A DNA stretch of 64,000 nucleotides from Paenibacillus amylolyticus (GTDB lineage: Bacteria; Bacillota; Bacilli; Paenibacillales; Paenibacillaceae). The stretch spans positions 620,001 through 684,000 of the forward strand of contig NZ_RIAS01000001.1 in NCBI RefSeq assembly GCF_003719335.1, in the 5' to 3' direction. Under the pieces are notes generated by a model. The model was not told the DNA's origin. It saw nothing but the letters and a program-made list of their open reading frames with translations, and searched no databases. Shown in pieces: positions 57,435 to 64,000 of this stretch (position 1 is its first letter; every line of letters starts with the position of its first letter). The position numbers and the translations under genes were made by a program.

Positions 57435-57480
57435 AACCACCTCTCTCCCTCAATTTTACGGAACAGGGGTGGTTTTTTGG
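57435..57480 (+). terminator. Terminator after the discoidin fragment
   Basis: AACCACC and GGTGGTT pair, with AGGGG/CCCT support inside, followed by TTTTT. It is probably the original terminator of the lost glycosidase gene. Upstream, TACGCtGAATTAAAAAA and TACGCaGAATTAAAAAA form an imperfect direct repeat at 57352 and 57380. Confidence 0.7.
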
Positions 57481-57651
57481 TAATCACCCGCTTCTACATG
57501 TAATAAGCAGTTATCTCGAATTAAATACGTATTTTCAAATCACGAATACGAACGGCGGCAAAACACACTGAATATCCGCCTAAGCAACTTTAGAGACCAG
57601 CATATGCTTCTTTGCGCTGTTCCCGAGATCAAAATATTGGAAAATTGAGGA

Positions 57652-57680
57652 TTGACAGAGCGAGTCATTCAATTTAATAT
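57652..57680 (+). promoter_or_regulatory. Promoter of the OsmC-family gene
   Basis: TTGACA (57652-57657), 17 nt, TAATAT (57675-57680), about 60 nt before the start codon. The region 57481-57651 upstream shows no gene. Confidence 0.6.
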
Positions 57681-57741
57681 AATCATAGCGGAAAACTATG
57701 AATAAAATCAGTATCAATAAACCCACTAAAGGAGACTACAA

Positions 57742-58188
57742 ATGGCTGCCCTCCAAACGTTTAAAGCATCTGCTCATCTGCAAAACGGAGTTCAAGTGAA
57801 AGTAGCATCCCGAAACTTCGAGTTTATTATCGACGAGCCCAAAAACTTGGGTGGAACCGATACCGGCATGAATCCGGTGGAAGCTTTACTCGCCTCGCTG
57901 GGGGCATGTCAGTCGATCGTAGCTAGGGTATATGCACCCAAATTCGGGGTGAATCTCAAGGATTTCTTTGTAGATGTAGAAGGCGATATTGACCTGGATG
58001 GCTTTTTCGACAAATCAGAGGTGCGTCCGGGCTATTCCGATATTCGGTATACATTCCGTATCAAAACAGATTCTCCCCAAGAGCAGGTTGAAGCATTTGT
58101 ACAATTCCTGGAGAGCAAGTGCCCGGTTGGAGATACGTTGGCACATCCGGTTAATCTCAAGTTGGACAGAATTATCATCGAAAACTAA
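57742..58188 (+). CDS. OsmC-family peroxiredoxin-like protein
   Basis: 148 residues with the OsmC/Ohr fold. The two redox cysteines are present: GACQSIVARVYA near residue 55 and ESKCPVGDTL near residue 126, and EALLASLGACQ is the family's central helix. Family members reduce organic hydroperoxides with thiols in the cytosol. The spacing of the second Cys resembles the YhfA-like subgroup. ATG 57742 has AAGGAG 7 nt upstream. Monocistronic, between its own promoter and a strong terminator. No OhrR gene is adjacent. Confidence 0.87.
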   Translation: MAALQTFKASAHLQNGVQVKVASRNFEFIIDEPKNLGGTDTGMNPVEALLASLGACQSIVARVYAPKFGVNLKDFFVDVEGDIDLDGFFDKSEVRPGYSDIRYTFRIKTDSPQEQVEAFVQFLESKCPVGDTLAHPVNLKLDRIIIEN

Positions 58189-58207
58189 GCAGCCTATTAG
58201 ATATAAC

Positions 58208-58233
58208 AAAAGCCCGCGTTTTTCGCGGGCTTC
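58208..58233. terminator. Terminator of the OsmC-family gene
   Basis: AAGCCCGCG, a T5 loop and CGCGGGCTT form a strong hairpin, which can work on both strands. Confidence 0.85.
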
Positions 58234-58301
58234 TGTCATAACCTGATTAACTCGGCTATTAACTTCGTATGGCTTCCAAAGTTAATCTATCGTTATTAAC
58301 T

Positions 58302-59273
58302 TTATTTTAACGGAACCTCCATCTCCAGCTCCTGAATATAATTTTTCACGATCTCCCCATCGGCATCCAGCTTATACGCTCCACTTGTTGCACCAGGTAC
58401 TTCCATCTCGGGATAAAACGGTTTGATTGTTATCGATTTAGCATCACCATTAATCGGAGTTAACACGATGTCCTTATATAGTGCTTTTTCTTTATTGTTT
58501 ACATCTGTACCAAATGCTGTCCACCAATCCAGCTGACGGCCGCTGTCATCCACAAACTCATACAGAATACGAGAAAGCTGCTCGGTTGTATCTCCCTTCC
58601 CAATCAGTTGAATACGAGTTGAAGTTGATGTAAGACTTATTTTACCAAGCTCAAGAGTTATGTTCCCAGCCTGTTTGGTCAAGCTGCCTGTTAACACCAC
58701 TGGTTTGTCTGCTGTCTTTTGCATTGGAAGTTCAACAATGTAAGGTTTATCCACCCCTGCAAGTTTTACCTTTAGTTTAAGCTGAAACTTCTCTGGAAAA
58801 GTGTAGCCTTTGCCGCCTAACCATGAAGGATCCGTAATTTTAACACGAACACTTTTAGAATGATCTCCAGGCCCCCACCCCAGGTTAGGCCTTTGCCCAA
58901 GAGTTTTTCCACCAAGCTCCATAATAGATTTTCCGTTAATATAAACGTCAATAGACTCAAGAGTCCCTTCATCCATAGGCTTGCTTTCATCTCCTGCACC
59001 GTTGTACACGAAGCTGTTCTTTAGTCCCTTGCCCGTCCGGTCGATTGAAATATCAATAAGGTTTCCGTCAAACACAGCTTTTTTCACCTCAAGCGTAATT
59101 CCACTCTGAGTCACTCGAACCACGTCCGCTTTAATCGCATTCTTCCCTTTTTCTCCAGTAGCTTGAGCTGCCGCAGCATCAACCGTTGTTGCTTGGTATC
59201 CCCAAGCCCCGCCTCCAACTAACAATCCTGTTGCCAAAGCTGTTACCGCAATCATTTTAGATGTGTTTTTCAT
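58302..59273 (-). CDS. Secreted DUF5643/DUF4179-like protein, partner of the anti-sigma factor
   Basis: 323 residues. A signal peptide or anchor (KMIAVTALATGLLVGGGAW) is followed by two beta-rich halves, about 50-180 and 190-320. The C-terminal end GEIVKNYIQELEMEVPL is nearly the same as the end of the anti-sigma gene product upstream (GEVIKNYINELEITVPV), and PEMEVPGATSGAYKLD matches PEMEDPSSSSGHFKLN. The two genes therefore share an extracytoplasmic module and arose by duplication. ATG 59273 overlaps the upstream stop by 4 nt (ATGA). It lacks the cytosolic anti-sigma part. It may modulate signal perception. Confidence 0.75.
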   Translation of the reverse strand: MKNTSKMIAVTALATGLLVGGGAWGYQATTVDAAAAQATGEKGKNAIKADVVRVTQSGITLEVKKAVFDGNLIDISIDRTGKGLKNSFVYNGAGDESKPMDEGTLESIDVYINGKSIMELGGKTLGQRPNLGWGPGDHSKSVRVKITDPSWLGGKGYTFPEKFQLKLKVKLAGVDKPYIVELPMQKTADKPVVLTGSLTKQAGNITLELGKISLTSTSTRIQLIGKGDTTEQLSRILYEFVDDSGRQLDWWTAFGTDVNNKEKALYKDIVLTPINGDAKSITIKPFYPEMEVPGATSGAYKLDADGEIVKNYIQELEMEVPLK

Positions 59274-60496
59274 GGTTTATCGTCTCCTCTAATCTCGTAT
59301 AGTTTCTGTATCTCTGCTTGATCCACCGGAACGGTGATCTCCAGCTCGTTGATATAATTTTTAATGACTTCCCCGCGCTCGTTTAGCTTGAAGTGTCCTG
59401 AAGAGGATGAAGGATCCTCCATTTCAGGCAAAAAAGCTTTCAGTTTGATCGATGAAGGAGCCTTTGCCATACGTTCAAACAGCACATTATAACGAAGCTC
59501 TCCTGCGTGGCCGGTTTCATGCGCACCATATCCGCTAATGAAACCCAGCACATTGCCCCTGTCATCCCAAAGTTCGAACCATAGCCGGCGCTGCCATTCC
59601 TGATCACCCGAAACAACACTTAACAATACTTGGGTTGTAATCGGTGTGAACTGGATTTCGCTTAAGGTCAGCTTGTGGCCTCTCCATTCTCTCGACTTCT
59701 GAATGGTGGACATGACTTTGGCCTGCTGTTTACGTACTGGAAATTCCATCACAAATGGCTCCTCAATCCCCTCCAGACCAATCTGAACTGTCAGCGTAAA
59801 TGCATCTGGAAGTGCTGATGTGAACTGTTGCGATGCGGAAAGTGGTGTTAATTCATAAATAGCTGTATTTGGATCGGAAGTGGGTATTACTTTAAAGCCC
59901 ATATTCCATCCATTGTCCTGCCGATCGATGGGACGTCCATCGATCTGTGCATCGAAGGAATGAATGGCTCCTTTAGGATATTTTGACTTTGTTCCGTTTC
60001 CCGTAGAAATTTGGTCAAGAATACCGCCACTTCGTTTTTCTCCATCACGAGTAACTATCATGGATAGCCTTATGCCATCGTAGACAAGCTCTGGAATACG
60101 GAGAGTGATTCCATCATGGGTGGCGCTGGCTTCCACGACATCTGCAAGACCGCTCTCCTCCAAGGTTTGCAGGCCTAAGTCGTCAGCGGCCAGTTTAAAC
60201 AGACTGCCGATGAGTGGAACACTTTGCAGTGATGCTGCTATGGTTGGTGATACAGCGGCACCGCCCAGCAAGCTGCCTATGGCAACAATCATCACCGCTA
60301 CAGCTGTCAAAAGGAACCTGTAAACCGGGGACACAGAACGAACAAACTTTTTACGGTGGTGACTGCGTTTTTGCATCGGGAGAACCTCCAGTGCGGCATA
60401 GACCTCTTCCTGACGGTGGCGAATCATGTCGGGTACCTTACCCGCATTCGCTTTACCCAATTCCCGCAGTTCCTGATCAAGATCACGTTGATTCAA
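59270..60496 (-). CDS. Membrane anti-sigma factor, DUF4179 domain
   Basis: 408 residues from TTG 60496 (AAGGGGAG 7 nt upstream), overlapping the sigma-factor stop by 14 nt. Residues 1-60 are the cytosolic part (LDQELRELGKANAGKVPDMI), residues 65-90 a membrane anchor (FLLTAVAVMIVAIGSLLGGA), and the rest an outer DUF4179 region with beta-rich repeats. Such proteins bind and hold an ECF sigma factor until an envelope signal is sensed. Gene order sigma, anti-sigma, paralogue is a clear three-gene unit. Confidence 0.85.
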   Translation of the reverse strand: MNQRDLDQELRELGKANAGKVPDMIRHRQEEVYAALEVLPMQKRSHHRKKFVRSVSPVYRFLLTAVAVMIVAIGSLLGGAAVSPTIAASLQSVPLIGSLFKLAADDLGLQTLEESGLADVVEASATHDGITLRIPELVYDGIRLSMIVTRDGEKRSGGILDQISTGNGTKSKYPKGAIHSFDAQIDGRPIDRQDNGWNMGFKVIPTSDPNTAIYELTPLSASQQFTSALPDAFTLTVQIGLEGIEEPFVMEFPVRKQQAKVMSTIQKSREWRGHKLTLSEIQFTPITTQVLLSVVSGDQEWQRRLWFELWDDRGNVLGFISGYGAHETGHAGELRYNVLFERMAKAPSSIKLKAFLPEMEDPSSSSGHFKLNERGEVIKNYINELEITVPVDQAEIQKLYEIRGDDKP

Positions 60497-61034
60497 TCGC
60501 ACTCTCCCCTTTCCAATCCATTTGTTTCGCAAGCACCCCGCGTGCTCTGTGTAATCGTGCTTTGACAGCACCTTCCGACAGTTTCAGAACACTCGCTATT
60601 TGTTTGATCGGCAAATCCTGATAATAGAACAGATGAATAACCAAACGTAACGACTCGTCCAGATTCTCAACAGCTTCCCTTAAATCTTGCTGCCTGCTGT
60701 TTACAAAATGTGTTAGATTGCCGCGTGTTTCAGTCTGCTCAGGCAGCTCCGCCATGACAACGGTTCGTTTGCGCATACGGAGCACCTGATTACATTCATT
60801 AATGAGAATGCGAATAAGCCATGTTTTAAAATAAGCTGTATTCCGTAAACCGGTTATGCCTTTATATGCTTTCAGTGTTGTTTCCTGAAGAGCATCCGCG
60901 CAATCCTCATCCCGTCCCACAATGGATTTTGCCAAACTGTACAGCTCGGGCTCCAGCCTCCGGAATAGCTGAATAAAAGCTTCACGATCTCCCTGCTGTG
61001 CTCTTTTGACTTCTTGCTCCATAGTTTGATGCAC
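60483..61034 (-). CDS. ECF-type RNA polymerase sigma factor
   Basis: 183 residues from GTG 61034 (AAGGAG 8 nt upstream; GTG 61043 overlaps that site). Region 2: AFIQLFRRLEPELYSLAKSI then DALQETTLKAYKGI and FKTWLIRILINECNQ. Region 4: LRLVIHLFYYQDLPIKQIA then LSEGAVKARLHRARG. It resembles the SigV/SigW-like group with DUF4179 anti-sigma partners. A sequence like an ECF promoter lies just upstream, pointing to autoregulation. Confidence 0.9.
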   Translation of the reverse strand: MHQTMEQEVKRAQQGDREAFIQLFRRLEPELYSLAKSIVGRDEDCADALQETTLKAYKGITGLRNTAYFKTWLIRILINECNQVLRMRKRTVVMAELPEQTETRGNLTHFVNSRQQDLREAVENLDESLRLVIHLFYYQDLPIKQIASVLKLSEGAVKARLHRARGVLAKQMDWKGESAIEST

Positions 61035-61066
61035 GAATTTCACTCCTTCTGAGGGCCCTCTATTAA

Positions 61067-61094
61067 ATTAGATGGACAAACACAGCAAAAGGTT
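61067..61094 (-). promoter_or_regulatory. Candidate ECF promoter, autoregulatory
   Basis: On the minus strand AACCTTTT (61094-61087) and CATCTAA (61074-61068) are spaced like the AAC...CGTC elements of SigV/SigW-type ECF promoters. CATC differs from CGTC by one base. No sigma-A promoter of similar quality is seen for this operon. Confidence 0.45.
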
Positions 61095-61173
61095 ATATGT
61101 AGGATAAAAATAAATTTACGTGATTCACTAAAATGCTAAAAAAACAGTTCATTAGGTCTTCTTTTTCGGATGA

Positions 61174-61320
61174 GAAAATTTGTTTCCAGCAAGCGCCTTT
61201 CTGTACGTAACACATGGCAGTGCAAAGGTAGCTTTAGATGCTACTGAGCAATTATCTAATGCAATGTATCCAAATCTCCTAAATACGCATCATTCAACGA
61301 CTTCCTCTTACCCATCGTAG
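61174..61320 (+). pseudogene. Internal fragment of an AraC-type regulator
   Basis: 48 open codons after TGA 61171, ending at TAG 61318: ENLFPASAFLYVTHGSAKVA then LDATEQ. FPASAFLYVTHGSAKVALD aligns with LPSNAFLLVTNGKGKILLG of the AraC fusion protein in this window (9 of about 20 identical). The similarity ends after DATEQ; the remaining codons look non-coding. There is no start codon or ribosome site. It begins at the point where the fragment at 55417-55521 ends. Confidence 0.5.
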
Positions 61321-61352
61321 ACAGGTGGCAGCTTTTTTTGATTCATCATAAC

Positions 61353-61387
61353 AAAAAACCGTGATGGACATCTGTCCACCACGGTTG
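61353..61387 (-). terminator. Terminator of the acetamidase gene
   Basis: AACCGTGATGGACA pairs with TGTCCACCACGGTT. On the minus strand the stem is followed by TTTTTTG, 15 nt after the stop. Confidence 0.9.
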
Positions 61388-61401
61388 AATAATGAAATCT
61401 A

Positions 61402-62961
61402 TTATTGCTTTTTACTTAACGATACATTTGCTGTTAACGTCTTGTCGATCGTCGTCCAGTTTACATAAGCACCCAGTATTTCATTAATAACGGAAACCGG
61501 AACTACGGTTTCGCCATTTAAAAGCTTTGGCACTTTACTATTGAACACTAGTTTATCGTTAATTGAATACACATCTGAACCAATTTGAGCACTTATATTT
61601 TTCGTGCCTAATTTGATTTGCGTTGTACGCGTCTTATTATCCCACACTACTGTACCGCCCAATAGCTCCGAAATTGTTCGAATCGGTACGTAGAACTCAT
61701 CGTTATGAACAACCGGTTTGATTAACGTACCACCTACATTCATTGCAACGTCAACATATTCAAGGAAATCGGTCTTTCGAATGAGTCCATGAACCCCTTT
61801 AGTTCGGTCTACCACCTGAGATACTTCATAATCCGTTGCGGCCGATAGGTACGCATAAGCTACACTTCTATCCATATCAAGCTTATCGGATAAGAACTGA
61901 ATCGATTCACGCACTGATTCTTTCATTGCTTCATCCAAATCAGGGTCCAGTCCAATGGGAATCCAATAATCCTCTGTTTCAGCAAAGGGTTGCGTGAATT
62001 CTCCACGATGTGGTATTGATGGATCACCTTTCTTTAACACCGTTAACCGAACTGTCCCCCTTAAGGAAGCTTCCAATGCAGTTAACGCTACTTCTCCATC
62101 TCCTTGAGCAAAGTGCGGATCTCCAGTATAGAATAGACCGCCTTTAACTTGAATCGGATAATAAATAGTTGCACCGACACCTAACTCATTAATATCCATG
62201 TTCCCTCCTGTTTCTATAGGTGGGATAGAACTCACTACTTCGCTGGTATTTGGTGCAACCCCCATAACACCTAGAAACGGGTTAATTGGGAAACGTACAT
62301 TTTTTCCAGTTTTTGTTGGTAATAAACCATACCAATTACCGTTGATTTCTTCAATAGGAGTAAATATAGATACATTATTATATAATTCCGGTTTTGTTGC
62401 GCTAGCTCCCTCTTGTGGGCCTGTATTTTCTGGAAATTCGTTAGGAAGGGCACCTTTACCATGGCGGTTAGAAATGACACCATAGGGAACTCGAGTTTGC
62501 AACGAAAGGACTTCTACTTTAAGAACATCTCCTGGCACCGCTCCCTCAACCGCTACTGGCCCAGTGATAATATGAGGTCCGTCTTTTACATAATCATGCT
62601 GAATCGCAGAAGAGGCAATTGCCTTCGCATCATTCAACACTCCATCGGGAGAGATACCGAATTTGCCGAAGTACTCCACTGGATTTCTCCCTTGATCCTC
62701 GATCAGTCCCTCATGCGATACCGTATCAAATGTTACAGCACTTCCTGATGGTACAGTAAGAATCGGAGAGCTATCTCGATTAGGCAGTGATCCCCAGCGA
62801 ATGTTCCCAATCGCAGACGTTACATAATAATCACCTTCTACCTTATCAAGGGTTGTTGGTTGCAGCGGCATACTAAAGCCCACTGAAGGTAGAGCAAATG
62901 CAAACATACCTATAATCCCTACTGAAACCCCAAATTTCCTAATTGTTCGGTTAATAAACAT
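61402..62961 (-). CDS. Secreted acetamidase/formamidase-family protein with C-terminal stalk domain
   Basis: 519 residues from ATG 62961 (GGGGGAG 4-6 nt upstream; the start at 63015 lacks a site). Signal peptide about 1-30 (FGVSVGIIGMFAFALPSVGF). Residues 40-390 are an FmdA/AmdA domain (PSGSAVTFDTVSHEG, GPVAVEGAVPGDVLKVEVLS, GGNMDINELGVGATIYYPIQ, GDPHFAQGDGEVALTALEAS). Residues 410-515 form a copper-amine-oxidase-N-like stalk domain (NDEFYVPIRTISELLGGTVVW and ETVVPVSVINEILGAYVNW). It would hydrolyse short amides outside the cell or at the wall. Typical amidases of this family are cytosolic and lack the stalk. Confidence 0.85.
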   Translation of the reverse strand: MFINRTIRKFGVSVGIIGMFAFALPSVGFSMPLQPTTLDKVEGDYYVTSAIGNIRWGSLPNRDSSPILTVPSGSAVTFDTVSHEGLIEDQGRNPVEYFGKFGISPDGVLNDAKAIASSAIQHDYVKDGPHIITGPVAVEGAVPGDVLKVEVLSLQTRVPYGVISNRHGKGALPNEFPENTGPQEGASATKPELYNNVSIFTPIEEINGNWYGLLPTKTGKNVRFPINPFLGVMGVAPNTSEVVSSIPPIETGGNMDINELGVGATIYYPIQVKGGLFYTGDPHFAQGDGEVALTALEASLRGTVRLTVLKKGDPSIPHRGEFTQPFAETEDYWIPIGLDPDLDEAMKESVRESIQFLSDKLDMDRSVAYAYLSAATDYEVSQVVDRTKGVHGLIRKTDFLEYVDVAMNVGGTLIKPVVHNDEFYVPIRTISELLGGTVVWDNKTRTTQIKLGTKNISAQIGSDVYSINDKLVFNSKVPKLLNGETVVPVSVINEILGAYVNWTTIDKTLTANVSLSKKQ

Positions 62962-63015
62962 TACGCTCCCCCTCTGTGATATGTAATATTTCCTAACACA
63001 AACAAACAATAACAT

Positions 63016-63280
63016 ATAACTACATTTTCAACAATATATTATTGTCAGTAAATATAACATTAAGTAAATGCATACCAAGAAAAACTGATAAAAACAAAAA
63101 AAAATGTAAATATACCTAACACTAAAATACATATAAAACACAAAAACATATAAAACTTAAATACATTTCGAAAACTTGATAAACACCCTTCAGAGATTTG
63201 AACAAACAAAATCAAGTGAGTTGGAGCGACTTGATCAGTTAAGAGGGGAACGCGGTGGCGACGGCGGAAGAATAAAGACT
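63016..63280. other. AT-rich upstream region of the acetamidase gene
   Basis: About 185 nt of very AT-rich DNA, then a more GC-rich stretch (63180-63280) with an open plus-strand frame (LERLDQLRGERGGDGGRI) that has no start. It may be a relic of a gene end or chance. Confidence 0.35.
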
Positions 63281-63310
63281 AAGAGCCCGCGTCAAAACCG
63301 TGGGCTTCTT
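63281..63310. terminator. Terminator-like hairpin
   Basis: AGAGCCCGCG and CGTGGGCTTCT pair with a G-T, around TCAAAAC. T-runs are weak on both strands. It may serve the minus-strand frame at 63337. Confidence 0.5.
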
Positions 63311-63336
63311 TGTGCTTCCATTGCTTCTGTATAACT

Positions 63337-63570
63337 TCAGATGCTAATATCCCCTACTTTTGTAACATTAAGATTTAAATTGTTTTCTCGGCATACTTCG
63401 TAAAGGTTGTTTGATAGGATAGGTTTGAAGATATTTATGTAGTCCAGCATAAAAAACTCATGGTCGCCAATTCGCTCCTCATGCAGACAGATTCGAGATA
63501 CAACTTTGACAATAGTGGAGGTTGCTGTACCGATGCAGTAATGGACACTTTGCGCCCATATTACGAACAT
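63337..63570 (-). CDS. Hypothetical short protein, possibly a gene remnant
   Basis: Up to 77 residues. The C-terminal half (FFMLDYINIFKPILSNNLYE, then VCRENNLNLNVTKVGDISI) looks like real coding sequence, and a terminator-like hairpin follows the stop. The N-terminal half lacks coding character and no ribosome site precedes the start. I do not recognise a family. It is best read as the 3' remnant of a lost gene. Confidence 0.3.
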   Translation of the reverse strand: MFVIWAQSVHYCIGTATSTIVKVVSRICLHEERIGDHEFFMLDYINIFKPILSNNLYEVCRENNLNLNVTKVGDISI

Positions 63571-63732
63571 TCATGATCAAAAATAACCAAACGATCCAGC
63601 TGACATCTTCGTTTTTTTACTGCATCCATACTGATCCTGTTTTCTTACATTCATTTACTTGTCCCACTTTCTTCTAATACTTATAATAAAATCAAAGTGA
63701 GGTTTACATATATAAAAAGAGGAGTAATAGTA

Positions 63733-64000
63733 ATGAATTTAAAACGATTCAAATGTGCTGCCGTGGCACTCACAATTCTGCTTGTTGTGCAACTTTCAGT
63801 CATTGGCGGCTCTTCCGTGTCTGCAAAGGCTACGGAGCAGCCGTTACCTGAGCCTGAATGGACTTTTAAGCTCCCAAAGGGGTACACACTCAGTAGTTCA
63901 TACAATAGTGTACAGAGCGCGAACCGTGTGTTCTTTGATGTACAGAAGAAAGTGGCTCTCTCGCCTTCAAAGTCCGTTTTCACAAATTTTCTTTATGGAG
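63733..64000 (+). CDS. Secreted protein, 5' end only (runs off the window)
   Basis: The frame is open from ATG 63733 to the window edge, 89 codons. GAGGAG lies about 9 nt upstream. Signal peptide: MNLKRFKCAAVALTILLVVQ to about residue 33, with a cleavage-like VSAKA. The mature part begins EQPLPEPEWTFKLPKGY and continues with polar and aromatic residues. No domain is recognisable yet. The minus-strand frame over the same bases is a shadow. Confidence 0.75.
   Translation, partial: MNLKRFKCAAVALTILLVVQLSVIGGSSVSAKATEQPLPEPEWTFKLPKGYTLSSSYNSVQSANRVFFDVQKKVALSPSKSVFTNFLYG

Noticed and set aside
63200..63310. T-box- or riboswitch-like leader (GC-rich stretch with GAACGCGGTGGC and a downstream hairpin)
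   Set aside because: The order of motifs does not fit the T-box TGGNACCGCG core, there is no AGTA bulge or specifier stem that I can find, and the gene downstream in that direction is about 420 nt away.

Overview
The window looks like a chromosomal piece of a spore-forming Bacillota species, most likely Paenibacillus. This is an inference from gene content: an uninterrupted sporulation sigma-K gene, a hybrid NRPS/PKS, strong AGGAGG ribosome sites with frequent TTG/GTG starts, Fur boxes of the Bacillus type, and many rearranged regulator fragments. I see no rRNA, tRNA, CRISPR array or complete insertion sequence.

Layout. Positions 1-18.4 kb (minus strand) hold a biosynthetic operon. It runs from a DUF6790-like membrane protein to a single 5.6k-residue C-A-T-KS-AT-T-C-A-T-KS-(dead AT)-T-C-A-T-C* megasynthase, then to a fatty-acyl-AMP-ligase-like gene that leaves the window. 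A near-perfect TTGACA/TATAAT promoter drives it. A divergent quinone-reductase gene (qorB-like) with a palindromic operator follows. From 19.9 to 22.5 kb a compact, overlapping four-gene minus-strand operon encodes a two-halved unknown protein, an AbiEii-type nucleotidyltransferase, an Imm48-like protein and the RNA 2'-phosphotransferase KptA. This is the best candidate here for an undescribed functional system. Next come a Ser/Thr kinase, two alpha/beta hydrolases (one under a MarR regulator with matching operators), an RNase H with an N-terminal hybrid-binding domain, a DUF421 membrane protein and a CycA-like amino-acid permease.

Positions 29.8-35.9 kb form an organosulfur-scavenging cluster (acyl-CoA-dehydrogenase-like flavoenzyme, SfnG, SsuD, HpaB-type monooxygenase) with a divergent TetR gene. 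Positions 36.3-51.6 kb carry sigK, a secreted esterase, a secreted discoidin-domain protein, an MFS exporter, an ADP-ribosylglycohydrolase, a HAD phosphatase/mtlD pair, two lipoproteins, a polysaccharide deacetylase, an EamA transporter and a two-domain rhodanese.

Positions 51.6-61.4 kb are a region of genome wreckage around working genes. It contains an IS30-family transposase relic, a Fur-regulated AraC/substrate-binding fusion regulator divergent from a siderophore-binding lipoprotein, a frameshifted XRE/MmyB regulator, a short-chain dehydrogenase cut and joined to the tail of a discoidin protein, an OsmC protein, and an ECF sigma/DUF4179 anti-sigma/partner operon. Two complementary pieces of one AraC-type gene lie on opposite strands about 5.7 kb apart, as expected if the segment between them was inverted. 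The window ends with a secreted acetamidase fused to a stalk domain and the 5' end of a secreted protein.

Domain calls are from reading motifs by eye. Adenylation specificities, family names of small proteins and all promoter calls are hand-made and should be read with the stated confidences.
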